Made by a program: the position numbers and the translations under genes. From Annulohypoxylon bovei var. microspora (Eukaryota; Ascomycota; Sordariomycetes; Xylariales; Hypoxylaceae), in the NCBI GenBank assembly GCA_022836615.1, contig MU405253.1:211369-275368 (forward strand): a stretch of DNA of 64,000 nt, in the 5' to 3' direction. Position 1 is the stretch's first letter. Every line of letters starts with the position of its first letter. The notes below the pieces were generated by a model that ran no database searches, was not told the DNA's origin, and saw nothing but the letters and a program-made list of their open reading frames with translations. This document shows positions 24,354-36,359 of this stretch, one piece after another.

Positions 24354-27300
24354 ATGGCAGAATCACTATCCGATGACGTTTACCTGCCTCCATTGGAACC
24401 ATGTCTGAAGGGCGAGAATGTTATTCTGTAAGTGCCTGGATCGCTTGAATAATCAATACCTTGGTATGAGATGAGATGAGATGAGAGTATCATTTTAGCT
24501 AATTGACTGTTCTTCTTGCTCGCTTTAGATCGTGGAAGAGTATAGCTTCAGCATTGACAGATCCTTCCGGCCATCGACAAGGTAGTCGTGCTGTCATCGA
24601 TTATCTCACCGATCCCCTAGTCCAGTCCTTCTTCACCAAACCCGGCTCGGCTTTCGATGCCTCAAGCGACAAGAATACTCACCATGCAAGCTTTGTCAAG
24701 AAGACAGCTGCTATCCAAGTAACCCCTACGAACGAGAAGTACGATATCAACGTCATCAAGGAAGATGCTCTTTGGTTAAGCAAGAATGCCCGTATAAACG
24801 AGATCGCAGCTCTTCGAGTCGTTGTTATTGAATTCCAATCGCGTCCTCGGAATCAGCTTCTAGGTCCTATTTCGAACCAAGATGTCGCAAATCTACGGGA
24901 GGCTGCTGGCGCCGCAAATGCGCAAACAACCAACATCCTCCCCGGATTTAATATAGGGAGCACCCTCGACGCGGATGAAATACAGGCAAACTTCGAGAAA
25001 CCCGAGAACAGGAAGCAGCGCATATTCCAGACTTACCTTGACGAATGCCGGTATTATGCTGCCACGAATGACTACATATTTACCTTGATGTTGCAGGAAC
25101 ATCTGCCTGCCTCGCCCATAACTGATGCGTCGAGGATGATCCGCAAATCCTATCTAGAGGCGTATGGCATGTCTCCCAAGCAGCCCCAGAAAGCCCCGGG
25201 TGATACGCCTACCAAAACCTTTCACGCGCTCGTGACCCAATACTTGAACCTAATACCAGACTCCGTATCGCGCTCGCAAACTGGTATCGACACGATAGTG
25301 GAGGATAAAGGCCTTCTGACGGAAGAGCTCGCTGAACGATGGCTTCAGACGTGGCTTACTGAAGCTCTCCACCGGATGGTTGTGGTCTTTCAGCTATTAG
25401 ATCTGTCTAGCGATGTCTTCGTATCGGCTCAAGTAGCGCAGCAATGGTTTTCTCTAGTCAGTGCGTTTGGCTTCTTGGACCAACTTCAGGCGGTAAGTTA
25501 TTCGAACATATCACGTGTTAGGTTCTCTTCTCTTGCTAATATTGTACCTAGTTGCCAGACAGTATAACGGAGCTAATGGCTCCATTACAATGTCTCATCT
25601 GTGTGATCTCCCTATCAGTTCTGAATCTGCCAAGGATGATGGCCTTCTTCGAGGGTGAGGTGGACTTGAACACTGACGACGAATACCTCGCGTCTTCGAA
25701 CGTCCTCGAAATAATTCATGACGTCTTAGATAGCGCGGTCGGATTAGGTTCATCCTACGCAATCCCGGTTTTGTTCGCTTGGGTTCCTGTAGTACATGCT
25801 ATGTTCTCGTCTTATCAGGAACGTGTTGAGAGGCGTGATGCTATCCAGAACGAGAAAGCGGTCGAAAACTACGATTCGGCTACACAGATGATCCCGGCAG
25901 GCAGAAGGAACTCCGCTGGGAGCATCACCACAATTGACAAGCGGAGATACGACGATTTTCTCATCAACAAGAGCTTCGATCGCGACTTGAAGCGAATTGA
26001 AATTCTTGCAAAGGTGGTTATAGACAAAGGGCATGCTTACGATGTCATTGCTGCTATGTCGTCATGTCTCGGCACATCTGATAGTGCCATATTTCCTACC
26101 TCGATAGGTTCGCGCATGAGGGTCGCGTTTCTAGACCTGCTTAAGGTCACTTATCCTTTCGTAGGATATAAATCGGAACCCGTCTATGCCCTGCTAGCAG
26201 TTCTGTCTGGTGGTCAAGGCTACTGGGATCTCGGACGACCAGATAATACCCCCGCAGAGCAGGATATACCTAGCTTAGCTTTACACGACGAGGTCATTGT
26301 CGAAAGCTACTTTCGCCAGGCGCTAAACCGGTTTCCCTACGAATTTATGCCCTTTCTCACTTTATGCCGGACTCTCTACTGTTCTCCCCATCTCACCGAA
26401 GAGAGTAACCATGAACTCATCCTCAGGTTACTACAAAAGACGCCTACCCTCACATTTATCTTACCAGACGATTTCAATAAATACCACCTCGCCGACGAGG
26501 AAGTTAACTCAAACGGCTTCGTGTTTTTCGAGGACTTCCCCCTTCTTTCGTCAGCCACAAATCGGAGGCAGGTAGCGGCGGAAGAAGACCCATTCATCAT
26601 ACCCGCGGGCACATATGGCCGCTTCATCGTGGACGAAGGGAGAATCGTACAGATGGAATACGAGCACTCCGCCCTGGCACTCCTTGGGAAGAGACTGGAT
26701 GCTAATCTCGCCTCGAAGAAGTATAGCATGGCGCTTGGAGCACTCGCCGTAGAAGAGATGGCGGAGGCGATATCGCTGCTTGCAACGCTGATACGCATGG
26801 AGTGCCTTAGAACTGCTAGCTCAGATGAAAAAGCCTCCGAGATATCAGAGATTGCAGTAGTTGTCGTGGGCGAAGCGAGCCGAGCGTTGCCTCGCACCAA
26901 AGACATCATATCGGTCGTCTGTGATACGCTAGACATTCTTCTGGATGGAGAGCCTGATGAACAGGGGCTGGCTGCTATCGTAACCTGTATACAATTTCTA
27001 CATGCCGTCCTACCGATATGCCCAGGCAGAGTCTGGTCATATATGTCGCGATGTACAATTCTCGGCAGCGAAGGCCAGGGGGGCCGGCTGGCTAGACTGG
27101 TTGGAAGCCTTGACTTGTCGGGCGTTCGATTCGAACTCCTCGTGTCCGCCGTGCGCTTCTTCTCTAGCCTCATCGACAGCGCGATGAGCAGCTCAGTACG
27201 ACGGAAAACGAGCGTCAAGACAAATCCCCGGCAAAAACAGAGCTACGATATCTGGCTTGGTGTTTCGGACAAGATAGTCACCCAGATCTCTCTGGCGATT

Positions 27301-30068
27301 GTCCGCGCGGCCATGGACGTGCTAGAAAATTCGTCTACGTGGAGGTTTTCGTCCCACCTAGATCGAATGGTTCTTGTGCGCGACGTAGTACCTATTATGG
27401 ACAAAGTCATCTTTTACACATTCAACATGGACGACATAAAAGCAAAGACGTTCTTAATGTCAGCTTTGGAGCCATCAGCTAAATACGTGATCGATAGTTT
27501 CCTGGCGCCGTCAGCTGGAAGTCTCCGTATCCAGCCGCTTCTTGTAACGCTGGTAGCTGCAACGCAACCGTTTGGTTGTACAGTATATGCCAATAAGACG
27601 GAGGCTTTTCGTGCTCAGATTGAAGCTGTGCTCGGGCTTGCGAGAAGTCTAGTAAGAATAGCAAACTATTTCGACCAGCCTTCGACCACGGTTGAGCATC
27701 AGCTATTTAAAATAACGCCCTTTGTAGCCCGCGTTTGCGCCTGCCACGATGCTTTCAAAGGACCAGCTATCGAACTGTTAGAAGCGTTGGTGATCAGCGC
27801 TGGCAAGAGCACCGGAGAACCTCCTTCATTACTTGGATATCTTGGTCCGCAGACCTCTCGTTCATTCCTTCAACTCTTGTCAACATTAGACAGACCTTTC
27901 GACCAAGCTCAGGAGGTCAACGCAATATGGCGGTTCTTCTCCACCATTGTTAGAAATAGACAGCAGTGGATGGCGAATTGTCTTCTCACGGGAAAGACCC
28001 CTCGTGACGCTAAGAACGGCAATGGTAAACTGACAGAAGCATCATCAAGCTCGGTTCTCGCCTCCGCTCTCGAACGACTCGTGTCCATATCTAAGATCGA
28101 GGGGTCCGAAGCACTCTCGATCTTAGATTTCATCACCTCGGCCCAAAACTTTTGGCCATGGACCATCTTCACCTTACAAAAGAACACCAATTTCCTAACC
28201 GAGCTCCGCAGCTTCGTCCGCGACCTTAAACCTTCTTCTATCACTTCTAAAACTAATACATTGCAAGCCTGTAACGACGCTCGCATCGCTGCGTACGTTG
28301 CTGAGATATTCGCCATGCAGCTCTTCCATCTTCGGCAGATAGGCCAAGCGGGCACATTCGCGAGCGAACTGACACGCGATTTGGATTATTATCTTCGAGA
28401 TGGTGTAGCAGTCTCTGGTTATAACAGGGGCCTGCATGTCAACTTCGCTCGGAATTTCAGCAACCAGTATACCGGTTGTACCCTCGACAACTTCAAGCGA
28501 ACTTTGCTTGAACCTCGGTCTCTGGGAGTTAGTTTCTACTATTCTATAGGCTTTGCGGATAAGATGCTTGGATTCGATTCGGGCTGGGTTGGTCCTCGAA
28601 ACAATGGATTCAGAAGTGAGATGGAGAAGGCCAATGTTAATCTTTCATTGGTCGACGCGCAAATCGTAAGTTCCTTGGACCTCTGCTTTGGACTAAGCCA
28701 CAGCTAACGTATCAACAGTCTCTGTATCATGCCTGGGAATTCCTACTCCTTGAACTGAGTACGTGTTTGCCTAGTAACGACACCTTGAAGAAGCATTCTT
28801 TACAGGTTGCTCAGCAATGCCTGGAGGCGAACGAAGACACTCAGAGCCACGATCAAGTGTTCGAGCGGCTTGCCGAGTCGCGGGTGAATCTGGCGCTCAT
28901 GTTGGTGCAGAGAGTTGTCGATAGCGCTCCATCCCCTGGCGATATTGCCCAACTATTGACAGCACTATGGGCAACAGTCAGTAGTGTTCAGGATCCGTAT
29001 TCAAAGGAAAATATCTCGCTCCATCGAACACTTCTGAAATTGCTTTACGTTACGCTGCGAGCCCAGGTCCGATCGCTAGCGAGTGTAGGATCTGATAAGC
29101 CCGGGCATGGCCTGTCTGCCGCCGCGGTTTCTCAGACCGTGTTGAGCATACTTGACATCGTCGTTGCAAAAGGATTCCGGACCCTGGTCTCTCTAGTCCA
29201 TGACTCACAACCCTCTATCCTGCCGAGTGATATTGCGCTTATCAACGCTATAATGCAGGCTTGCTTTTGTCTCCCGGGGATGGATCAGAACCAGACGCAG
29301 ATCCTCAATATCCTGGCCACCCATGACGCCGTACAGGCCGCAGTATCGCTATACTCGTGGGCGGATAAGTTGGCTGACCAGGGCGATCCCATATATGGTG
29401 AATTGTCGCTCCTCTTCCTACTAGAGCTGTCCACGATGCCTCTGGTAGCAGAACAGCTGGCTTGCGACGGCCTGCTTAATCACATCACATCGGCTAGCCT
29501 AGCGACTTACTTGCGCCGATCAAATGTCAAGCCTTTTGCCGACTCTATTGGGCTCCAGCGCTGCTACAGCATATGGGCCAAAGGCATTGTTCCTCTACTC
29601 CTCAACATCCTAACAGCATTGGGCACTACTATCGCGCCAGAAGTCGCATACGTGCTTAACCAATTCCCGAATCTCATGCAATCCAGCGTTGACCGGTTCG
29701 AACCGCCGGATGATAGTCGAAGGCGGGATCGTAATGACCGTGATTACATCACACTTTTATCGGTGTCCGAGATACATTCGCTTGCTCTCATGACGCGCGT
29801 ACTGGCGGCCCTGCGCGCTAATAATGCGAGGGACGTCCCTGCTGTGGAATGGGACTCGGCGGGATTGATGGAGAGTGTCGAGTTCTGGATAGACCGTCGT
29901 AAGCTTCTGAGAGAAAGGCTGGTGACGCTGGGACCACGGGAGGCGGAGTGGAGGAGCATGCCGCCCTCTGACCGGAATAGGACTAAGGGGCTTGAGAACA
30001 AACTTGAGGAGAAGGTGATGGAGCAGTTAGAACTTGTACGAACTGTGCTAGGCGAAGGTTTGGAATGA
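24354..30068 (+). CDS. NUP188: Nucleoporin Nup188
   Basis: Four exons: 24354-24427, 24529-25492, 25552-28665 and 28719-30068; 1833 codons plus stop, all introns GT-AG. The N-terminus (VYLPPLEPCLKGENVILSW) and the following block (KEDALWLSKNARINEIAALR, QDVANLREAAGA) match the Nup188 family of fungi, whose members are about 1,650-1,900 residues. The protein is a continuous series of amphipathic helices with no FG repeats and no transmembrane segment, as expected for the alpha-solenoid inner-ring scaffold of the nuclear pore. It works with Nic96 and is paralogous to Nup192. The first coding exon is only 74 bp, and intron 1 contains a short ATGAG tandem run near 24468-24486. Nup192 is the main alternative, but the N-terminus fits Nup188 better. 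Confidence 0.92.
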
Positions 30069-30693
30069 GTACGGCATTAGGATAATGGCAGGCAATGATA
30101 ATTAACGATCCTTATGCAAGGACCTTTTGGCCGGTTTGGCCGATTTGGCCGATTTGGCCGATTTACACATCCCTAAGGCTCCGAACATGAATTCGTCGCA
30201 GTGCCTCGTATAATGATATTTACCACAGCGACATATAATGCAATTATGCTGACAGTAGAAGGATGTCCGTCAAACTAGAAAATACCAATGCCATAAGAAC
30301 GACGACAGGGGGGGTAAGTAACAAACGATGAGTTTGATACTATACTCTCATACGAGGAGTTGAAATGATAATATTGCGGCCGAATTTTGGGGTGGTTTTT
30401 CTTTTTAACTCCGGGATCCACGTGGTCTCCTATAGAGTCTATAGAGTTCCTACTATTACAGTGAAGCTATACTCCTCCTAACCCTCAATACCAGGCCTAT
30501 AGGCAGTGCGGCATCCAAGCGCTCACAGCTGAAATCGCCGTACCCTAGCGCCCGTGATGATTTTTTCATTATTTTCCACGTATACACATATCTAGTTCCG
30601 ATCGGCCCCATTGTCTACCCGGCCCCTGAATTTCCGACCTCAATGTACAGCTACTCCTGAGAGGGAGACAGACTCTCATCCAGGGCCGTTGAT
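30069..30693. other. Convergent 3' spacer between NUP188 and TIM9
   Basis: The 625 bases between the stop codons contain no gene that I can support. A 9-bp tandem repeat sits at 30126-30161, only about 60 bp past the NUP188 stop and so probably in its 3' UTR. The rest should hold both transcript ends. Confidence 0.5.
30126..30161. repeat. 9-bp tandem repeat TTTGGCCGA, four copies
   Basis: One TTTGGCCGG unit (30126-30134) is followed by three identical TTTGGCCGA units (30135-30161). It lies just downstream of the NUP188 stop codon. Each unit contains the short palindrome GGCC. The origin is probably slippage. Confidence 0.9.
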
Positions 30694-31150
30694 CTATCGG
30701 AGTCCACCCTGTTGCTGCTGCTGGGTCATCTGCGCATTGTACTCTTGGAAGCGTTCGCTCAGGCGTTGCGACAGGGCCATATGCTTCTGGACGCAGCGCG
30801 TTACGCAGCCGGACTCGCGGCCCGTGAGCGATTTGGTGGTGAAGTCATCGACGCAGGACATGAAGCAGTGGTCAACTAGGTTGCTGAAGAGCTGTGAGCG
30901 TCGAGTTAGCAGACTGTTAAGTAGCATATTTAATAAGGGCTGATCTCGTGACGCTTCGGTGTGATGATGTGTAAAATGGAATTGGCTTCACATACTCCGA
31001 AGAAGACCTTCATCTGCTGCTTCTGCATGCGCTGCTCTAGCTCGTGCGTCTCGGCTGCTGTTAATCTGTGCAACCAAATCAAGTTAGTTACGTCTTCTAG
31101 GATTTTCTGGGTGGAGGCTGTCCTGGCTGGAGGTAGACATACCCGTCCAT
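30694..31150 (-). CDS. tim9: Mitochondrial import chaperone Tim9
   Basis: Three exons on the minus strand: 31143-31150 (8 bp), 30996-31065 and 30694-30891, giving 91 codons plus stop. The splice sites are GTATGT...CAG and GTATGT...CAG. The protein carries the twin CX3C motif of small Tim chaperones, C35-FMS-C39 and C55-VTR-C59 with 15 residues between. Residues FSNLVDHCF and DDFTTKSLTGRE are typical of Tim9, and the tail RFQEYNAQMTQ is also Tim9-like. Tim9 and Tim10 form a hexamer in the intermembrane space that escorts hydrophobic carriers to TIM22; the four cysteines form two disulfides through Mia40. The unusually small first exon encodes only Met-Asp and part of Gly. It is divergent from MRT4. 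Confidence 0.94.
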
Positions 31151-31644
31151 ATTGTAGAAATTTTCTGGAGAGGGGCCAGGTTGAAATAGAAGAAAGCAGA
31201 AAATCCGGAGAATCGTGAGCAAAGTTCGTAAGTAGGGAGCTTGATAATAGCAGAACCAATGCTTAGAAAAGTTGCTTCTAAAGCTTCACAAGTTAAAGTG
31301 GTAACGTTATCTCAATATTGTAGCTTATCGATAACACCTACTCGGGTTTTCGTCCGCCCTCATCCGGAGGAGTACATCTCTTACGATTGATTGGCTACAA
31401 TTTAAGTCTAAAGTATACCCCTGTCCCAAGTAAGCTCTAGCGGGGCAACGCCAAGACTATTCTCTAATCGATTAGATTTTGACTTGGGCAATCTTTTGGT
31501 CAATAAAAAAAAAAGAAAAACGGAAAAAAAAGTTCAGAATCATACCTACATGTAAAAATTCCACTTCGAATATACAGCACCCCGAGTCCGCCACGTACGA
31601 TTGACTAAGGGATCAATTAAACGAACAACAAGTACAAAATCACA
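31151..31644. promoter_or_regulatory. Divergent promoter of TIM9 and MRT4
   Basis: The 494 bases between the two start codons have no open frame of interest. An A-rich run at about 31505-31532 lies roughly 115 bp before the MRT4 ATG. Both genes must be transcribed from this interval. I see no recognisable factor-binding site that I would defend. Confidence 0.4.
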
Positions 31645-32566
31645 ATGCCGAAATCCAAGCGATCCAAAGTCGTCTACATGACGCAGGTAAACAAGAAGAC
31701 GCGCGAGGACAAGGACCGTCTGTTCGAGAACATCCGGAAATGCATCCCCGAGTACCAGCACTGCTTCGTCTTCAGCGTCGACAACATGCGTAACACCTAC
31801 CTCAAGGGTGTGCGACAAGAACTCACCGATAGCCGGTACGTTTTATACCTCTCCCTCACCCTCACCCTCTCCCTCTCCCTCTCCCTCTCCCTCTCCCCTC
31901 TCCCCTCTCCCCTCTCCCCTCTTCCCTACTTCGTATATCGCATATCTTATACCTTATACCACCTATCCTAACAACACCACCAGCCTCTTCTTCGGCAAGA
32001 CCAAACTCATGGCCCGCGCGCTCGGCCACAGCCCCGAGGATAGCTACGCCGACAACATCTTCCGGCTGACGCCGTTCCTCCGCGGCACCGTCGGCCTGAT
32101 CTTCACCAACCGGACCCCCGCGCAGCTGCTCGCCTTCCTGGACACGCTGTCGCAAGACAAGGTCGACTTCGCGCGCGCGGGCGCCGCCGCCCCGCGCGGC
32201 TTCGTCATCCCGTGCGGCACCGTGTACGCGACCGCCGGCGAGGTGCCCGCCGAGCACGACGTGCCGCTGGGCCACACCCTCGAGCCCGAGCTGCGCCGCC
32301 TCGGCGTCCCCGTGCGCATGGACAAGGGCCGCGTCGTGCTGGACGAGGGCCCCGACGGTCCCTCCGCCGACGGCGGCTACGTCGTGTGCCGCGAGGGCGA
32401 TATCCTCGACTCCCGCCAGACGAGGCTGCTCAAGCTGTTCGGCGTGTGTCTCAGCGAGTTCAAGATCAAGGTCGTCGCTTACTGGAGCGCTGCTACCACC
32501 CAGGTCACGCCGGTGGACGCGGATGCTATGGATGAGGAGGTTGAGGGAGCTGAGGAGAACGAGTAG
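31645..32566 (+). CDS. MRT4: Ribosome assembly factor Mrt4 (P0-like)
   Basis: Two exons, 31645-31835 and 31984-32566, joined at residue 64 (CG|C, Arg) through a 148-bp GT-AG intron; 257 codons plus stop. The N-terminus MPKSKRSKVVYMTQVNKK and the block YQHCFVFSVDNMRNTYLKGVR are diagnostic of Mrt4. LFFGKTKLMARALG and GTVGLIFTN follow, as in the rRNA-binding domain shared with ribosomal protein P0. Mrt4 occupies the P0 site on pre-60S particles in the nucleolus and is later exchanged for P0. Unlike P0, it lacks the acidic GFGLFD tail. The intron is dominated by a CTCTCC microsatellite. Exon 2 is strikingly GC-rich compared with exon 1 and with neighbouring genes. Confidence 0.96.
31849..31922. 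repeat. Pyrimidine microsatellite inside the MRT4 intron
   Basis: A nearly pure C/T run of CTCACC, CTCTCC and CCTCTCC units fills about half of the 148-bp MRT4 intron. It lies upstream of the branch and acceptor region, so length change would alter intron size rather than protein. Confidence 0.88.
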
Positions 32567-33430
32567 GGGCACCTGGGTAATGGTGGTGGTTACTATTCCT
32601 CTTACGATCCCCCCCCTTCCCGTATATAACTCGTATGTGTGCATTTACGGCGATACCATTGGTTGTTGGCGTTCGGTAGAGGTAAAACAAGGAACCGGTA
32701 TATGATTGGGGGTTTCACTATTTCACGACGGGACGTGTAAGCCTTACGGGCAGACAATTAGGACTGGCCGCCGAGGACGGCCGCGGCATTAGCTCTCTCG
32801 CGACTATCTTACAATTCATCACTGCTTGAGAATACATCAAGCAAAAGTTATTGCTGCTGCTGTCCTACATGCCAAAGCTCGTTGACTCGTTGCTTTTTTG
32901 TCCACGTAATGCCTCCCTCTTCTGACAAAACATCCCGGTCAGTAGGCATTTAATTATTTCGTAATCTCTTACCTCCGACCTTACCTGGGAAAAACAAAAT
33001 ATTCGCCTTTTATTGCATGCGACTTAGCTAGACCTCGCGATTATTCCCTACGGTCATTATAGAGTACATGTAAGGGCGTTAAAGAGAAAACAGCGTTACC
33101 TCTCCGATTCTGGTAGCGATAGGGGTTATGACGATTCGAAAGACAAAATGGGCATTAGACGTCAACCAACAGTGAGCAAGGGAAACTAGATTCCCATCTC
33201 GGCAAGGCTGCTCAAAGTGTTGGCATCCCGTTTACCTTTTGAATGATCGCCGGGTAGTTTGGGAGTAGCTGTTGTCCATCCAGTAGCTTTCAAAATGATC
33301 TTACCCTTGCTTACCCTTGTTGTCGAAAGGTAGAAGGAAAAGTCGGGATAGTGACGTGTAGAAGTATACGGAAGACAGGAGATACCCACCAAGACAAAAC
33401 GACTCGTCTCGATAAGAAAGTCGGCTCGGC
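32567..33430. other. Convergent 3' spacer between MRT4 and U1-70K genes
   Basis: No gene is supported in these 864 bases. The interval contains the MRT4 3' UTR on the left. On the right, GGGTAAG-like 5' splice motifs on the minus strand near 33301-33315 could belong to an intron in the U1-70K 3' UTR, but I could not confirm a partner acceptor. Confidence 0.45.
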
Positions 33431-34937
33431 TTAGTATCGTCGTAGCTTGCGCGGATCTTCGTAGCTGCCTTCGAAGCCCCGTTTTCGGCTCTCGTCCTCT
33501 CTCGACCTGTCAAAGTCCCGATACTCTCGTCCGCCACGAACCGGCTCGAAGTTGGCGCCGCTCCGACGATCGCGGTCACCGAATCTACCTCCGTCGCGAT
33601 TTCCGCCTGATCTATCATCAAATGAGCGACTGCCGTTGCGCGACTCATACCCACCACCCCCTGATCCACCCCGGTCACGGTCGCCTCCACTAAACCCACG
33701 ACGACTGCCCCCACCCCAGTTCGGACCAGCCGGAGCGTTGGGAGGCGGGTTATAACCGTTCTGCGGACCGAAGCCGCGATCACGAGGGGGACCGAGGTCT
33801 CCGCCGCCGCTGCCACCACCACCACCACCAGCTCCGCCTCGGAAGCCGCGTTCGCGACCACCCATGAAACCTCCTCTTCCACGTCCTTGGAAACCTCCGC
33901 GGAAACCGTCACGACCACCACCAAAACCACCACCTCCACCGAATCCAGGCCCTCTAGGCTGAGGAGGTGCGGCCTTGGAGTATCCTCGGCCACCCAGACC
34001 ACCACCGAATCGACGAGGTTTCCAGCCCTTAACTGTTCGACCTCTCTCAACGTCGACCTTGATTCGGCGATCCCTAATTCGGATACCATCGCAACCATCT
34101 AGAGCAGCTAGTCACACGTGCGCATCAACGCGCATTTGTCAGTAAAGCCTTACCAATATTTCATACCTCATCTCGACAGAAATAGGGAAGGATACAGGGA
34201 GGAGGAGGGGGGAGATCGGCATGCTTGAGGGCCAGATCTCGTGTGAGAGACATGGGCGAAGCAGATCCTAGGGTTCGAGATGGATAATCTGGGAAAAAAT
34301 CAATGGCAGCATTACCTCTCATGTCTTTCTCACGTTCAAAAACAACAAAAGCATATCCTCGATGGGCCTTCTTTTTCTTGTTCGGCCTCTCGTTTGCATG
34401 TGTATCAGTAACGATACGGATCTAGAGAAGTGTTAGCATAAGACGTAACAAGGCGGAAACGTAAAATATATCACGTACGCGTTCGACAGGACCAAAGCGC
34501 CCAAATTCCTTCTCAAGGTCATGCTCGTTAGCATCATAGCTGAGACGGGCGACGATCAAGGTCTTGAAGGGATCGCCGCGAATGTTAGGGTCCTCGTTAG
34601 GTTTGTCTATTTAAATAAGAAAATCAGTACTATATTTAAAAGATTGATGAAGTAGAGATGTAGATGATGACGAACAGTTTAATGGTCCCTCGGTGAGCGT
34701 CTTCTCTTGTTGAAGCTTCTTCTCCAGCTTCTTCCTGTCGCGCATTTGCAACCAGCTCTCGGTAGGTTGATATCCATCGTTGTCCTTGTAGGCGGAGAGG
34801 ACAGGAAGATATCCAGAAAGACCAGAGATTACATGAGTCTTTCGCTGCTCGGAAGGGAAGTCCGGCGCAGGTACCCATCGCAAAGGTGGTCGCGGCGCGA
34901 AGAGCGCGAGCAAATTCGGAGGTAGCTTGTCCGTCAT
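33431..34937 (-). CDS. snp1: U1 small nuclear ribonucleoprotein 70 kDa
   Basis: Four exons on the minus strand: 34676-34937, 34479-34606, 34316-34421 and 33431-34107; 390 codons plus stop. The N-terminus MTDKLPPNLLALFAPRPPL is the U1-70K signature that contacts U1C and Sm proteins. The RRM spans about residues 101-182, with RNP2 in TLIVARLSY and RNP1 in RGYAFVVFE, followed by VDVERGRTVKGWKPRRFGGG, which is nearly identical across eukaryotes. The remaining roughly 175 residues are Gly/Arg-rich (FRGG, GGGG, RDRGG), a fungal RGG tail. The protein binds stem-loop I of U1 snRNA for 5' splice site recognition. Intron 1 uses the less common donor GTTCGT; the join yields GPLNYKPNEDP and restores the frame, but it is the least certain of the splice choices. 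Confidence 0.95.
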
Positions 34938-35457
34938 GATCGCGTATTGCTATGTAGAAGGGATACAAGAGAAGGATTTAATTACAAGAGAGAGAAAAAT
35001 TAATGTAGACGGGCGAGTGTGAGATAACGGTGAAACAAAGAACGACTCGAAGGTGGACGAGGAAATTTCATTGATGGGTGGATGAAAGAAAAGAAGGGCG
35101 ATGATGTTTCGCGTCGATTTTGGATTTTGGGGTTGGGAGAAGAGAGAGTAGAGGAAATTGCTTGAAAGCTTTCCCATGAATGCTCCTGCTCCTGCTCCAT
35201 ATAATTTTTTTATTTGACCCGGTAAAACTACCCGTATACATACTACCTAGGCAAATACTTAGGTACATTTATGTTAGAATGAACATTGAAGTGGGTCTGA
35301 ACCTGCCAACTTACATAACACGCATAGCATCTAACTACCTAGTTAGGTAGTTAACCGATTTAGAACCGAGCAGTAACAATATTCGATTCCTACTCCCAAA
35401 AAAAGATTCACGTTTGAGCATCGTCACTAAGTCAGTCAGTTCCAGAGGCGCAACAAA
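34938..35457. promoter_or_regulatory. Divergent promoter of U1-70K and mL43 genes
   Basis: These 520 bases separate two divergent start codons. On the U1-70K side the transcript leader is pyrimidine-rich on the minus strand (TTCTCTC runs). In the middle (about 35240-35350) are several CTACCTAGG and TTAGGTAG motifs of the family scattered in other spacers of this window. Factor identity is unknown. Confidence 0.4.
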
Positions 35458-36027
35458 ATGGTAATCAGGGCATTAGAGAGGGTGTCCGTTGGACAGGTAA
35501 CTCATAAACCATACACTTATAATTTTCATATCGTTACCAAACTGAAAAAAAAAAACGCTGACAAACAAAAAAAAAAACATCAGAACGGCATCGGCGCCTT
35601 CATTTTACAATGCAAGAAGATAGACGTCCACTATTGCGACTATTCCGGAAGCTCTAGGGGAATGAAGTAAGAGAATAAAGCCATTCAAATTTTATTCCTT
35701 GAAGAATACGACCCTAACTATAAATCTCCTCGAAGCTCCTTCATTAAGTCCCAACTCTCCAAGTTCGCCTCCCGCCATCCCCAGATCGAGTTCACCTTAG
35801 CTCCTCGGCCACATAAACACCCCGTGGTCATTGGCCACTACATCAACGGCAAACAAAAGTCTATATGCGTCAAAAATATGGATTCGCTACAGATACTGAA
35901 GAAGGTGGAACTACTACGAGATGCAAGCGGGGAGAAGATCAAAAAGGTCAACAAGCCAATCACGAGTATCAACCAGAGTGTGAGGGGAGTCTGGAGTCCT
36001 TACCACGGTGACGGCATGCCAGTATAA
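35458..36027 (+). CDS. mrpl51: Mitochondrial large-subunit ribosomal protein mL43 (Mrpl51)
   Basis: Three exons: 35458-35496, 35584-35666 and 35736-36027; 137 codons plus stop, both introns GT-AG. The assembled protein starts MVIRALERVSVGQ, continues NGIGAFILQCKKIDVHYCDY and SGSSRGMNSFIKSQLSKFA, and then QIEFTLAPRPHKHPVVIGHY and ASGEKIKK. These are hallmarks of the L51/S25/CI-B8 thioredoxin-like domain of mL43. The C-terminus has the fungal VRGVWSPYH motif. The join at residues 40-41 (AA|C gives Asn) restores the conserved GMN-FIKSQL. The second exon follows an A-rich acceptor region. The product is part of the 54S mitoribosome large subunit. It converges on the triosephosphate isomerase gene. 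Confidence 0.95.
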
Positions 36028-36359
36028 AGAGACTGAGAAGATAAGGAGGAGATTACCAACCTTGCTTGTACAGCTACGAGCAAAATATATAACACGATTA
36101 AAGTCACATACCACAGGGCCAAGACATTGGACCCGAAACAGCTTTTACGAAATGATCACGAAACAACTCTACATTCGACAACCTCGTTGATTACGGGTAT
36201 ATTTCCAGCTTCGGAAATGATAACTTTTTTCTTTCTTATGAATTGGTAGCAAGCAGAAGAAACCGTTACCTGGATCTTATAGCTCACGTTCAGACTTGGG
36301 CATCATGTCGTCTCTCTCGTTGACCGTGACTGCTTGCTGGTTTCCCTAGTTCGCCTCGA
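36028..36359. other. Convergent 3' spacer between mL43 and TPI genes
   Basis: These 332 bases hold the 3' ends of both genes. I see no additional gene or clear structured element. Confidence 0.5.

Noticed and set aside
31862..32644. 260-codon minus-strand frame over MRT4
   Set aside because: Antisense shadow caused by the high GC of MRT4 exon 2; it has no family features while the plus strand encodes Mrt4.
33301..34098. 265-codon Val/Ala-rich frame opposite-phase to the U1-70K last exon
   Set aside because: It is a frame shadow of the Gly/Arg-rich U1-70K tail; the spliced frame reproduces conserved U1-70K sequence.
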